Of a DNA stretch of 64,000 bases, positions 23,889-32,768 are shown piece by piece. Below the pieces are notes generated by a model. That model saw only the letters and a program-made list of their open reading frames with translations. It searched no databases and was not told the DNA's origin. Position 1 is the stretch's first letter; each line of letters starts with the position of its first letter. This DNA comes from Edaphocola flava (GTDB taxonomy: Bacteria > Bacteroidota > Bacteroidia > Chitinophagales > Chitinophagaceae). Position numbers and translations under genes: made by a program. The stretch is taken from NCBI RefSeq assembly GCF_004118155.1, contig NZ_SAIQ01000001.1, positions 868,001 through 932,000 of the forward strand. The letters are read 5' to 3'.

Positions 23889-25811
23889 ATGAAGAAAATT
23901 ATTTTACTATTATCCGTTTCCATCGCGTGCACAACAGCGAAAGCACAATCCATTATCGGTATCACTACCGATGATAAAATATTTGAAATGGCACAGGCAA
24001 ACAGTCCTGGCACCATTACCACTCCTATAAGTATAACCGGTATTAGCGCAGGCCAGACCATTGCCGGGATCGACTATCGGCCAAATACCGGCGAATTATA
24101 TGCACTAGGGTATAACGCTGCTTTGAGCAGCGGCAATGCAAGATTGTATGTAATTAATAAAACGACAGGAGCTGCCACAGCCATTGGCCCTAATGCTATT
24201 GATCTCAATCTAGGCAATGGCAGTATCAGTATTGACTTTAACCCTACTGTAGACCGCATACGGATTGTAGGTGCAAATGGTAAAAATTACCGTTTACACC
24301 CTGTAACCGGTGCAATTGTAGCGACAGATGGAGATCTGGCCTATGCAACCGGCGATGTAAATAGCAGTACAGTTGCGCAAATCGGAGCTTGTGCCTATAC
24401 AAACAGTTATATAGGCAGTGAATCTACCACACTGTACGACTATGACAAAAACCTGAATATACTGGCTACACAGGTTCCTCCAAACAATGGTACACTCAAT
24501 ACAATTGGCAGCTCGGGTATTATGGTAAATAATACAGTCCCGAGTTTGGGTATGGATATATACTTCGACCCGGTGTCCAAGACGAACATGGCTTACCTTA
24601 ATGCTAATACCGGAAGTGGCAGTAATGATAATCTTTACTCGCTTAATCTGACTACAGGATCTGCAACATTGGTAGGGCAGATCGGTACCGGTATTAATGT
24701 AAAAGACATAGCTGTGGTCATTGACAGAACTGTTCCAGCCACCTACAGCGGCCAGCTGGTATATGGTCTGACTACTAATAACCGTAACCTTATTAAATTC
24801 TCTACCGGTAATCCAGAACTGATACGAGAGCTGTTACCGATTAGCGGTGTAACTGCCGGACAAGTAATTGTCGGAATGGATGTACGCCCTGCGGATCTGG
24901 GATTGTATGCTTTGGGCTATAACAGCATGAGCCGGGAGTATCAGGTGTATCAGATCAATACCAGCAACGGTGTGGCAACTGCGGTAAATACTACACCCGG
25001 AATGATCAATTTAGGAACTGGTGAAAAGATCAGTTTTGATTTTAACCCTACTGTAGACCGTATACGGGTTGTCTCAACAAATGATTCGAACTATCGCATA
25101 AACCCTGCAACAGGTGCCATAGGTGCCTTGGACACCAACCTGGCCTTTGCAGCTACTGATATACATGCTGGCGTCAATCCTCACATAGGCTCTGTAGCAT
25201 ACATCAATAGTTATAAGGGTGCTACAACTACTGCTATGTATGGTATTGAAGATTCTTTACAGTCGCTTGTGCAGATCAATCCTCCTAACCAGGGTACTAT
25301 CATTACTATTGCCGATAATATCCTGATGTTTAATCCTGCAGATTTGACTTCTGATATAGATTTCTATTATGACTCTGTCAGTATGATGAATATGGGTTAT
25401 CTCCATGCCAATACCAATACCTCGGTTAATGATAAATTATACAGCATTAATACCAATGGCACGGTAACATTGATTAATGATATAGGAATGGGCATTCCGG
25501 TATCAGATATTGCAGTACAATTGACGTTCACTAACACTTCTACTAATAGTATTGCAGAGCTGCCCCAGAAAGCATTGTACGCAGTATATCCTAACCCGGC
25601 CTATGATGAGCTACATATTGTCTTCTCTGAAAATACAGCACAGCAAATGGTTCTAAATATTACGGACATAAGTGGCAAAACAGTGTTACAACAATCTATA
25701 GCCAAAGGTGCTTCCGAGATAAGCATATCGGTAAATGCACTGAGCAATGGACTTTATTTCCTGAATAGCTCCATACCAGGTGCAAAAGCAGTATCATTTA
25801 TGAAGCAATAA
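23889..25811 (+). CDS. Secreted DUF4394 protein with T9SS sorting domain
   Basis: Secreted protein of 640 residues. A signal peptide ends near TAKAQS (about 20). Two DUF4394 units follow: residues 20-275, with GITTDDKIFEMAQ and FNPTVDRIRIVG..NYRLHPVTGA, and 285-545, with FNPTVDRIRVVS..NYRINPATGA. The two phrases match nearly word for word about 280 residues apart, which shows internal duplication; the fold is probably beta-propeller. The last 75 residues (VYPNPAYDELHIVF, ISGKTVLQQ, LSNGLYFL) are a type A T9SS sorting domain, so the protein is carried across the outer membrane and probably surface-bound. A long palindrome follows the stop. Confidence 0.92.
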   Translation: MKKIILLLSVSIACTTAKAQSIIGITTDDKIFEMAQANSPGTITTPISITGISAGQTIAGIDYRPNTGELYALGYNAALSSGNARLYVINKTTGAATAIGPNAIDLNLGNGSISIDFNPTVDRIRIVGANGKNYRLHPVTGAIVATDGDLAYATGDVNSSTVAQIGACAYTNSYIGSESTTLYDYDKNLNILATQVPPNNGTLNTIGSSGIMVNNTVPSLGMDIYFDPVSKTNMAYLNANTGSGSNDNLYSLNLTTGSATLVGQIGTGINVKDIAVVIDRTVPATYSGQLVYGLTTNNRNLIKFSTGNPELIRELLPISGVTAGQVIVGMDVRPADLGLYALGYNSMSREYQVYQINTSNGVATAVNTTPGMINLGTGEKISFDFNPTVDRIRVVSTNDSNYRINPATGAIGALDTNLAFAATDIHAGVNPHIGSVAYINSYKGATTTAMYGIEDSLQSLVQINPPNQGTIITIADNILMFNPADLTSDIDFYYDSVSMMNMGYLHANTNTSVNDKLYSINTNGTVTLINDIGMGIPVSDIAVQLTFTNTSTNSIAELPQKALYAVYPNPAYDELHIVFSENTAQQMVLNITDISGKTVLQQSIAKGASEISISVNALSNGLYFLNSSIPGAKAVSFMKQ

Positions 25812-25822
25812 TAAGCAAACCG

Positions 25823-25876
25823 GTTATAATATAAACAGAGGGATGTCTGAAGACATCCCTCTGTTTATATTATAAC
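25823..25876. terminator. Perfect palindromic terminator between convergent genes
   Basis: Perfect 26-base arms (25823..25848 and 25851..25876) around a 2-base centre. It lies between the DUF4394 gene stop and the parE stop (minus strand) and can serve both. Confidence 0.92.
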
Positions 25877-25887
25877 TTTACTATTCT

Positions 25888-27798
25888 CTAGGCAATCTCT
25901 TCTTCCTTAACAATCTCTTCCTCGCCCATTACCATTTCTTTTTCTACAACCAGGTTATCGATAATAAACTTCTGGCGCTGTGGGGTATTATTACCCATAT
26001 AGTATTCCAGCAGTTTCTGTATAGGCGCATCTTTGGAGATCAATACTGGGTCTTTACGCATATCCTCCCCGATAAAGTTACCGAACTCGTCCGGAGAAAT
26101 CTCTCCCAATCCTTTGAATCGGGTAATCTCTGGCTTACCTCCCAGTTTATACACTGCTTTCTGCTTCTCTTCTTCTGAATAGCAATAAATAGTTTCCTTC
26201 TTATTGCGCACACGGAATAATGGCGTCTCCAGTATGTATATATGACCATTACGCACCAGGTCAGGGAAGAACTGCAGGAAGAATGTCATGATCAGCAAAC
26301 GAATGTGCATCCCATCGACATCGGCATCGGTTGCAATTACAATGTTGTTGTATCGCAGGCCATCCATACCGTCTTCAATATTCAATGCGTGTTGCAGCAG
26401 GTTGAACTCCTCATTCTCATATACCACCTTTTTGGTAAGGCCAAAACTGTTCAGCGGCTTACCTCTCAAACTGAATACGGCCTGAGATTCTACATCACGG
26501 CTTTTGGTAATAGATCCGCTCGCAGAGTCACCCTCAGTAATGAAAATAGTGGATGTCAGTTGCTTTTCCTGCAATGCTTCTTTATTCTTTCCGCTTACCT
26601 CTTCATTAAGGTGCACACGGCAATCTCTTAATTTCTTATTGTGCAGATTGGCTTTTTTCGCTCGCTCATTTGCGATCTTACGGATGCCTGAAAGTTCTTT
26701 ACGCTCACGCTCACTCTGTTCAATCCTTTTTTTCAGGGCATCTGCTACGGCCACATTTTTATGCAGATAATCATCCAGTGCCTTCGAGAGAAAGTCCAGT
26801 ACAAAGCTCTTCATGGACGGGCCATCGGGCGCTATAGTAAGGGAGCCCAGTTTTGTTTTTGTCTGACTTTCAAATACCGGTTCCTGCACTTTTACCGCAA
26901 CTGCAGCACAGATCGTCTGGCGTATATCAGAAGCATCATAGTCCTTTTTAAAGAAGTCTCTTATTGTCTTTACATAAGCCTCTCTGAATGCCTGCTGATG
27001 GGTACCACCCTGGGTTGTATGCTGCCCGTTTACAAAGGAAACGATGTCTTCTCCGTAACTTCCGGTATGTGATATGGCTACTTCAATATCTTCTCCTTTC
27101 AGGTGAACGATCGGATAGCGCAGATCATCTTCATTAGTCTTATTCTGCAACAGATCCAGCAGACCGTTTTTGGAAACGTATTTTTTACCATTCAGGTATA
27201 TTGCTAAACCGGCGTTCAGGTAACAATAGTTCCATATCTGGTTCTGTACATAATCCATAATGAAGTGATAGTTCTTAAACACCGTATTGTCCGGTGTAAA
27301 TGTCACTTCAGTACCATTAGCTTCTTCCGTTTTTGTTTCTTTACCTTCTTCGAGCAATTCTCCTTTCGCAAACGTAGCAGTTTTGCATTTTCCCTCACGA
27401 TAAGCGGTAACAGAAAAGGCAGAGCTCAATGCATTCACGGCTTTGGTACCCACACCATTCAGACCCACCGATTTCTGGAAGGCCTTGCTATCGTATTTTG
27501 CACCGGTATTGATCTTACTCACTACATCTACCAGCTTACCCAAAGGAATACCGCGACCAAAGTCTCTTACGGTAACCACACCTTCCTGGATAGTGATATT
27601 GACTTGCTTACCAAATCCCATGGTATACTCATCAATACAGTTATCTACAACTTCTTTCAGCAGAATGTAGATCCCGTCATCCATACTGCTCCCATCACCA
27701 AGCTTACCGATATACATACCGGGGCGGAGGCGTATGTGTTCTTTCCAGTCAAGGGATTTAATACTACTCTCATCGTAGTTGCTTTGCATTTCACTCAT
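25888..27798 (-). CDS. parE: DNA topoisomerase IV subunit B
   Basis: Type IIA topoisomerase ATPase subunit of 636 residues. The GHKL fold shows [16 protein letters not shown] (Asn and Asp near 50), DFGRGIP and [14 protein letters not shown]. The TOPRIM part contains [16 protein letters not shown] and [18 protein letters not shown] (ParE-like, where GyrB usually has RGKILN) and the overall length support ParE over GyrB, though some uncertainty remains. It decatenates daughter chromosomes with ParC. parC is not in the window: downstream of parE the next gene is convergent. A -7 element sits at 27834. Confidence 0.9.
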   Translation of the reverse strand: MSEMQSNYDESSIKSLDWKEHIRLRPGMYIGKLGDGSSMDDGIYILLKEVVDNCIDEYTMGFGKQVNITIQEGVVTVRDFGRGIPLGKLVDVVSKINTGAKYDSKAFQKSVGLNGVGTKAVNALSSAFSVTAYREGKCKTATFAKGELLEEGKETKTEEANGTEVTFTPDNTVFKNYHFIMDYVQNQIWNYCYLNAGLAIYLNGKKYVSKNGLLDLLQNKTNEDDLRYPIVHLKGEDIEVAISHTGSYGEDIVSFVNGQHTTQGGTHQQAFREAYVKTIRDFFKKDYDASDIRQTICAAVAVKVQEPVFESQTKTKLGSLTIAPDGPSMKSFVLDFLSKALDDYLHKNVAVADALKKRIEQSERERKELSGIRKIANERAKKANLHNKKLRDCRVHLNEEVSGKNKEALQEKQLTSTIFITEGDSASGSITKSRDVESQAVFSLRGKPLNSFGLTKKVVYENEEFNLLQHALNIEDGMDGLRYNNIVIATDADVDGMHIRLLIMTFFLQFFPDLVRNGHIYILETPLFRVRNKKETIYCYSEEEKQKAVYKLGGKPEITRFKGLGEISPDEFGNFIGEDMRKDPVLISKDAPIQKLLEYYMGNNTPQRQKFIIDNLVVEKEMVMGEEEIVKEEEIA

Positions 27799-27833
27799 AT
27801 GACGACTTCACTGATTTTATTAAAATATGATGG

Positions 27834-27841
27834 CAAATTTA
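27834..27841 (-). promoter_or_regulatory. -7 element for parE
   Basis: On the minus strand this reads TAAATTTG, a match to TAnnTTTG, about 35 bases before the start codon of parE. Confidence 0.55.
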
Positions 27842-27863
27842 ACTAATTGTGGCGGCTTTATAT

Positions 27864-28427
27864 TTAAGTATTTGCCCAGTTCTTCAATATATTTAATCCC
27901 GACTCGGTCAGAACCGACTCCGGATGAAACTGTACACCGGTACAGGAGTACTTCTTATGACGGAAGGCCATAATAATGCCCTCATCAGTTGTGGCAAGGA
28001 TCTGCAGGTCTGGCTTGTCTTCCATTCCTGTTGCCAGTAAAGAGTGGTAACGCATCACCTGTAAGGGACTTGATAGTCCGGAAAATATATGCTGTCCATT
28101 ATGTTGTATCTGACTCGTCTTACCATGCACAGGAAAAGGAGCTTTAGTGACCTTGCAGCCGAAATATTGTGCCAGCGCCTGATGACCGAGACATACGCCC
28201 AGGATTGGGATTTTATCATGAAAATAATCAATCACAGACATCGTAATCCCGGCATGTTCCGGATCTTTGGGACCTGGTGATAAAATAATGCGTTCCGGGT
28301 TCAGCTTAATGATTTCATTCAAACTCAACTCATCGTTACGGATCATGCGCACATTCTGATGCACCTGCTTCAGATAATCCGCCAGGATATCCGAGAAAGA
28401 ATCGTAATTATCAATCAGTAACCACAT
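27864..28427 (-). CDS. pabA/trpG-like: Glutamine amidotransferase, anthranilate/aminodeoxychorismate synthase component II
   Basis: Class I amidotransferase of 187 residues. It has IDNYDSF at the start, ILSPGPKDP, the nucleophile Cys in GVCLGHQAL (about 79) and the catalytic His-x-Glu in VQFHPESVLT. It supplies ammonia to a chorismate-using partner for tryptophan or folate synthesis. No trpE or pabB lies beside it, so the partner is elsewhere and the pathway cannot be decided from the sequence. Its start codon abuts the cvpA stop on the same strand (next base), indicating translational coupling; parE follows downstream. Confidence 0.9.
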   Translation of the reverse strand: MWLLIDNYDSFSDILADYLKQVHQNVRMIRNDELSLNEIIKLNPERIILSPGPKDPEHAGITMSVIDYFHDKIPILGVCLGHQALAQYFGCKVTKAPFPVHGKTSQIQHNGQHIFSGLSSPLQVMRYHSLLATGMEDKPDLQILATTDEGIIMAFRHKKYSCTGVQFHPESVLTESGLNILKNWANT

Positions 28428-28964
28428 TTACGGCAGATGATTATTTACCTTATCAAACATGCTGCCCAGTTCGGTATAGCTTTCTTTTACAAATGGTAAT
28501 AATTTACCAATAATATCAAAACCTTTAGCTGCGAAGGGTTCTACTATGGCGTAAGTCTTCGATCCGGCTTTGGTTTCCGGCCTGATCAGGCTTACTTTAT
28601 CGGCCAGCCACAATACACTGCTCCAGCCAAAGGTCACTATAATACCATACACAAGGGCTCCGGCCATTTTATTGGCCCAACCAAGCTTTACTGTTTTCAA
28701 GCCCTTATCTATCGTTCGCGCAATCATATTAATGATAAATATAATCGCTATAAATACGACTAAATAAGAAAGCATCGGTATCCAGGGACTTAATGACGAT
28801 TGCTCATTAAATAAATAAGCGGATAATTTATGAGAAAACTTCAAGGCACCCAGCATGGCAATGATGACTGCGGCCAGCGAAAAGGCAGCAAAGACCAGTC
28901 CTTTCCGGTATCCCTTCATCATAAACCATACCAATAGTACAAGATATATAAAATCAATGGGCAT
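28428..28964 (-). CDS. cvpA: CvpA family membrane protein
   Basis: Membrane protein of 178 residues with four hydrophobic helices (for example LVLLVWFMMKGYRKGLVFAAF and LSYLVVFIAIIFIINMIARTIDKGL). The last part is a hydrophilic tail. The pattern matches CvpA/colicin V production proteins, inner-membrane proteins tied to envelope stress and cell-envelope upkeep. The exact role is not known. It has a -7 element at 28989 and is followed by the pabA-like gene with no gap. Confidence 0.85.
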   Translation of the reverse strand: MPIDFIYLVLLVWFMMKGYRKGLVFAAFSLAAVIIAMLGALKFSHKLSAYLFNEQSSLSPWIPMLSYLVVFIAIIFIINMIARTIDKGLKTVKLGWANKMAGALVYGIIVTFGWSSVLWLADKVSLIRPETKAGSKTYAIVEPFAAKGFDIIGKLLPFVKESYTELGSMFDKVNNHLP

Positions 28965-28988
28965 AAATATGCAGGTATTTTAAAGATT

Positions 28989-28996
28989 CAAAAGTA
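28989..28996 (-). promoter_or_regulatory. -7 element for cvpA
   Basis: On the minus strand this is TACTTTTG, a match to TAnnTTTG, 24 bases before the cvpA start codon. Confidence 0.6.
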
Positions 28997-29020
28997 CGAA
29001 AACGAAGGTTCCATAAAACA

Positions 29021-29052
29021 AAAGATTCAAACCAATGATGGCTTGAATCTTT
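29021..29052 (-). terminator. Intrinsic terminator after the yqeY-like gene
   Basis: Ten-base arms (29021..29030 and 29043..29052), extended inward by a few more pairs, lie directly downstream of the yqeY-like stop. On the minus strand the stem runs into a T-rich stretch (TTTTGTTTTA). Confidence 0.7.
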
Positions 29053-29084
29053 ATATCCATTCTGAGCTATATAATATTATTATA

Positions 29085-29534
29085 TTACGCTAAAAGTCTT
29101 TTTACTGTTTCGGAGATCAATTTGCCATCAGCGCGGCCCGCAAGTTTTTTGGAGGCAGATCCCATCACTTTACCTAAGTCGGCAGCACTGGTTGCACCTA
29201 CTTCTGCAATGATTGCTTTAACCTCAGCTTCCAGCTCTTCGTTACTTAATTGCGCAGGCAGAAACTTGTTGATGATTTCAATCTCTTCCTGCTCTTTTTG
29301 TGCAAGGTCAGTTCTGTTTTGCTGTGTAAAAATCTCCAGAGAATCCTTGCGCTGTTTCGACATTTTAGTTAATAACTTTAATTCATCTGCCTCGCTCAAA
29401 GATTCTTTCGCTCCACTGGCTGTTTGTTCAACCAATATTGCCGCCTTTATTGCTCTAAGGGTACGCAAAGCCACTTCGTCTTTAGCACGCATAGCCGCTT
29501 TGAGTTCTTCCATTACTTTTGCTTCTAAACTCAT
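29085..29534 (-). CDS. GatB/YqeY domain protein
   Basis: Small soluble protein of 149 residues. The opening SLEAKVMEELKAAMRAKDEVALRTLRAIKAAI and the segment KQRKDSLEIFTQQNRTDLAQKEQEEIEIINKFLPAQLS match the YqeY family. KVMGSASKKLAGRADGKLISETVKRLL is the tail domain shared with the tRNA-binding end of GatB. The family's function is not fixed; it may contribute to tRNA or amidotransferase-related work. A -7 element at 29552 precedes it and a terminator follows, so it is monocistronic. Confidence 0.9.
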   Translation of the reverse strand: MSLEAKVMEELKAAMRAKDEVALRTLRAIKAAILVEQTASGAKESLSEADELKLLTKMSKQRKDSLEIFTQQNRTDLAQKEQEEIEIINKFLPAQLSNEELEAEVKAIIAEVGATSAADLGKVMGSASKKLAGRADGKLISETVKRLLA

Positions 29535-29551
29535 GATTATTAAAATTTAAG

Positions 29552-29559
29552 CAAAAGTA
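29552..29559 (-). promoter_or_regulatory. -7 element for the yqeY-like gene
   Basis: Minus-strand TACTTTTG matches TAnnTTTG, 17 bases before the start codon at 29534. Confidence 0.6.
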
Positions 29560-29620
29560 AACCTTAAAAAATACATTGAAAATATTTTGTTGAAATTATA
29601 TCATTCTATTAAATTTTATT

Positions 29621-29628
29621 TATCTTTG
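29621..29628 (+). promoter_or_regulatory. -7 element for the 29669 T9SS gene
   Basis: TATCTTTG matches TAnnTTTG. About 40 bases of leader separate it from the ATG at 29669. Confidence 0.65.
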
Positions 29629-29668
29629 GTTTAAAATTGTTTAACTTCAATAAAAACTTTTTAAGAGC

Positions 29669-30613
29669 ATGAAAAAAATATTATCTACTCTAGCTTTAGC
29701 GACAATTGGCGCTTTTAGTTCTTATGCGCAGAACATTGATCTGCAAGCATTCGTATTCATCGACACAACCGGTAATCCATTAACAGATACTGCTGATCGT
29801 ACAAACACAATGAATGTAAGCATCAACCAAGGTCAGACTTTTACCGGAACAGATGCTTATGCTGTTCCTAACGGTGCTACTACTGATAGTATCTACGGTA
29901 TTTACGGTATGTTCACTAACGGTCCTGATGCCTTAGGTAACGGTGACAAAATTTTATTCTCTTATTCTGGCGGTCGCTTCCTGAGAGAAGATGAGGCTAT
30001 TGCACAAGGAGTACCATTTGCAGATAAGTATTTCTGGCTGAACCAAATTACTTTAAGCAGTGCAGTAGAATCACCTAGTACTGTTGCAAGCTTCTCCAAA
30101 TTAGCAGTTGACAGTATTGGTCTGTTAATGGACTGGGATATGTGGGTTGACAGTGGTAAAATGTCTTTAAAAGGTAAACCACATGATACTTACGTAAATG
30201 GTAAAGCTTATGGCTTCTTCTTCCGTGTCTATGGTTTAGGAGACGATGCTGACAACCCAGGAAACATTGATGCTAATAAAAAGAACAACCTGTATGTTCA
30301 GAAAGTAATCTGGAATGGAGGTGGCGTTGGTCTGAAAGATATGCTGGCTAAAACTAAGCGTGAAAACTTAGTTGTATATCCTAACCCAGCTACAAGCGAA
30401 ATCTCTTTTGATTATAACTTCAAAGTTAATACTACTGCTGTATTAACCATCAGAGACATTACTGGTAAAACAGTTCGTGTAAATAACTATGGTCGTCAAG
30501 TTGCTGGTGCCAGAAACTTCAAATATGATATTTCTGGTTTAGCTGCTGGTACTTACACCGTTGAATTCGTTACTGGCGAAACTAACGCTGTGAGCAAAGT
30601 AGTTATCAAGTAA
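29669..30613 (+). CDS. Secreted T9SS cargo protein of unknown function
   Basis: Protein of 314 residues with a signal peptide (KKILSTLALATIGAFSSYAQ) and a C-terminal type A T9SS sorting domain over the last 75 residues (VVYPNPATSEISFDY, IRDITGKTVRV, LAAGTYTVEF, KVVIK). The middle is beta-rich and not recognised: YGIYGMFTNGPDALGNGDKI, DKYFWLNQITLSSAVES and LLMDWDMWVDSGKMSLKG. The codons GGT, GCT, AAC and TTC are strongly preferred, as in highly expressed genes. It has its own promoter and a clean terminator. Confidence 0.82.
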   Translation: MKKILSTLALATIGAFSSYAQNIDLQAFVFIDTTGNPLTDTADRTNTMNVSINQGQTFTGTDAYAVPNGATTDSIYGIYGMFTNGPDALGNGDKILFSYSGGRFLREDEAIAQGVPFADKYFWLNQITLSSAVESPSTVASFSKLAVDSIGLLMDWDMWVDSGKMSLKGKPHDTYVNGKAYGFFFRVYGLGDDADNPGNIDANKKNNLYVQKVIWNGGGVGLKDMLAKTKRENLVVYPNPATSEISFDYNFKVNTTAVLTIRDITGKTVRVNNYGRQVAGARNFKYDISGLAAGTYTVEFVTGETNAVSKVVIK

Positions 30614-30634
30614 TCTGATAATAACCAAGACAAT

Positions 30635-30669
30635 AAAAAGGGCGCTATTCAATGAATAGCGCCCTTTTT
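30635..30669 (+). terminator. Intrinsic terminator after the T9SS gene
   Basis: Arms of 17 bases (30635..30651 and 30653..30669) with A on the left, a GC-rich core, and a closing T run. It starts 22 bases after the stop of the 29669 gene. Confidence 0.93.
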
Positions 30670-31107
30670 ATGTCTTTCTTGTATGTGGCGGTTTTTTGGA
30701 TAATGTGGTTGATTACCCACCCAAGATAAGGGCGGCATTATGAATTACAATGCCATAGCAATGCTCCACAGATACCCTATTATCCTCTTACTTATTGTAT
30801 AAACTTACTCCATTTAAACTATATACACTACTTGAGCCCAAATAGTTCAATATTTCAAGAGTGTACTCCGGAAGATTATACAATCCTACAACAGAAGCTT
30901 ATAACCGTCTAAATTATAGTCAAAAACATTATTCAATAAGACATAGCTCACTTAGTATACACTATAATCTGGGTAACCTCTAACTATACGCTATTACTTA
31001 TAAACACGACTATCACATTTGGATAAATCTATCTAACTTCCATATAGAGACTTAAAACAAGGGATCAATTTTTATACTATACTAACTAAAACAGGTTGTT
31101 TAAAAAA
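30670..31107. other. A/T-rich stretch without a gene
   Basis: About 440 bases between two terminators contain no open reading frame of any length on either strand, no tRNA-like fold, and no clear -7 element. A/T runs and short TATAC-like words are common. I see only a weak 6-base hairpin near 30733..30753. It may be the worn remains of a lost gene, but no homologous sequence can be recognised from reading alone. Confidence 0.6.
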
Positions 31108-31168
31108 ATTACTACATAAAAGTAAAGGCCATGATTTATTATCATGGCCTTTACTTTTATGTAGTAAT
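31108..31168. terminator. Perfect palindromic terminator after susD
   Basis: Perfect 28-base arms (31108..31135 and 31141..31168) around a 5-base A/T loop, 9 bases from the susD stop on the minus strand. The arms end in A/T on both sides, so it works on both strands. Confidence 0.92.
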
Positions 31169-31176
31169 AAGTACTA

Positions 31177-32745
31177 TTATGGATTTTGATAAACTCCTAA
31201 GTTCTGATTTAATTCAGATCCAGGAATTCTCCAGTTAATCTTATCATCTGTAGCGTTAATCACCATGTTATCAGAACCGATAATTCCAGATAAGAAGCCA
31301 GAAGAACCTCTGTTAATAGCAGCTAAAGAAGTTACACCGTTAAATCTAGCCATTTGACGCTTAGCATCGAAATATCTAAAGCCTTCACCCCATAATTCGA
31401 CACGTCTTTGACGCCAGATTTCATGAACGATCTGATCTTTATTTACAAAAGCCGTAGTTGTATAGTTTGGATCACGAGTAACACCGAACTGGCCCAATAA
31501 AGTTAAGGCATCAGTAGTATTCCCTTGTTGTGCTAAAGCTTCTGCTTCAATCAAATACATCTCAGCAGTTCTCATCATCGGATAATCTGCGATGAAGCTG
31601 GTTTTAGAATTAGCATAAAATTTAAGCTGAGATTTACGAGCCAAGTTACCTGATGGGTTAGATAACCACCATTGTCTTCTTACGTCAGAATCAGGAATTC
31701 TTGTTAAAGTTGTATCGATAGTGCCAGCACCAAAGAAGATCGCGTTACCAATAATTTTCTGAGAACCAGTTGCATAAGCATTTAATGCAGGATCCATATG
31801 AGACATAAATGACGCATAAACACCATTTTGCTCAGCATTGATTACTAAACCCCATATCCACTCTCTGTTAGATACTTGGTTAAAACCATTAAGCAATTCA
31901 GTACCATTCATCAGTGACCAGCCCTGACGAGCGGCATTTGCCATAGTAGCTGCTTTAGGCCAGTCTTGCTCATACATTGCCGCTCTTGCATATATACCTC
32001 TAGCAACATTGATGTTGATCTGAGATTTATCACGACGGGCAGGAGTTCCCGGTTTCTCAAAATAAGCAATAGAAGAATCCAAATCACGATTGATCTGATC
32101 AATTACTTCAGTCAAACTTGCACGCGGATTACCAACTTTCGTAGGCTCAGTGTAAATAGGTACCCCTAAAGCTTGTGAAGGGGGCACTGCGGCCTTAACA
32201 CCAGTTCTTGAACCAGGATTAGCTACAACATATTTACCATCAATGCTGTTATATGGGTACTGATAACATTGAATCAGTTGCAGGTATGCCCAGCCACGGA
32301 AAGCATAAGCTTGCGCTTTGATTTCGTTTCTATCTTCTTCTTCACCTGTGGCCGCATCAATATTTTGCAGAATGAAGTTTGCATTATTGATCACAGCATA
32401 GTAAATACTCCATTGGTATGAACTTCCACCACGGGCATCATTCCAACGTACAGCAGAAGTAATGAACCAGTTTGATCCATAAGCAGACAAACCCATATCT
32501 TCACACATTAATTCATATGTCATGTTGATAGAAGGTATGCTGAACTGATCGTGATCATCAGCATCAAACAGTCTTCTAGTCATACCGTTAATCACAGAAC
32601 GGGCACCACTAACTGTTTTGAATACATCCTGTGTAATAGCCTGATCGGTAGGCTTTGTATCCAGGAAAGATTTTTTACAAGAGGTTGCACCTAAAGCTAA
32701 TGCTAGAGATAAACCCGCAAACCCTAATATTTTATTGATTTTCAT
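31177..32745 (-). CDS. RagB/SusD family outer-membrane nutrient-binding lipoprotein
   Basis: Surface lipoprotein of 522 residues. Lipobox ending GATSC (lipidated C23), then KKSFLDTKPTDQ, the usual N-terminus of SusD proteins. TPR-like helices follow (QAYAFRGWAYLQLIQCYQYPY). The C-terminal domain holds EMYLIEAEALAQQGNTTDAL and the last HEIWRQRRVELWGEGFRYFDAKR, both SusD_RagB hallmarks. It caps the SusC barrel directly upstream. No glycanase lies near, so the ligand may not be a glycan. Codons are strongly biased to GGT, GCT, AAC, as in high-expression genes. Confidence 0.95.
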   Translation of the reverse strand: MKINKILGFAGLSLALALGATSCKKSFLDTKPTDQAITQDVFKTVSGARSVINGMTRRLFDADDHDQFSIPSINMTYELMCEDMGLSAYGSNWFITSAVRWNDARGGSSYQWSIYYAVINNANFILQNIDAATGEEEDRNEIKAQAYAFRGWAYLQLIQCYQYPYNSIDGKYVVANPGSRTGVKAAVPPSQALGVPIYTEPTKVGNPRASLTEVIDQINRDLDSSIAYFEKPGTPARRDKSQININVARGIYARAAMYEQDWPKAATMANAARQGWSLMNGTELLNGFNQVSNREWIWGLVINAEQNGVYASFMSHMDPALNAYATGSQKIIGNAIFFGAGTIDTTLTRIPDSDVRRQWWLSNPSGNLARKSQLKFYANSKTSFIADYPMMRTAEMYLIEAEALAQQGNTTDALTLLGQFGVTRDPNYTTTAFVNKDQIVHEIWRQRRVELWGEGFRYFDAKRQMARFNGVTSLAAINRGSSGFLSGIIGSDNMVINATDDKINWRIPGSELNQNLGVYQNP

Positions 32746-32768
32746 TTTAATTTAATTATTTGAGTGAA

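Noticed and set aside
25888-27798. Reading of parE as gyrB
   Set aside because: RGKPLN near the TOPRIM domain and the length fit ParE better, though I could not compare with the genome's gyrB.
27265-27846. 193-codon plus-strand frame opposite parE
   Set aside because: Shadow of the parE 5' region; no signal or promoter.
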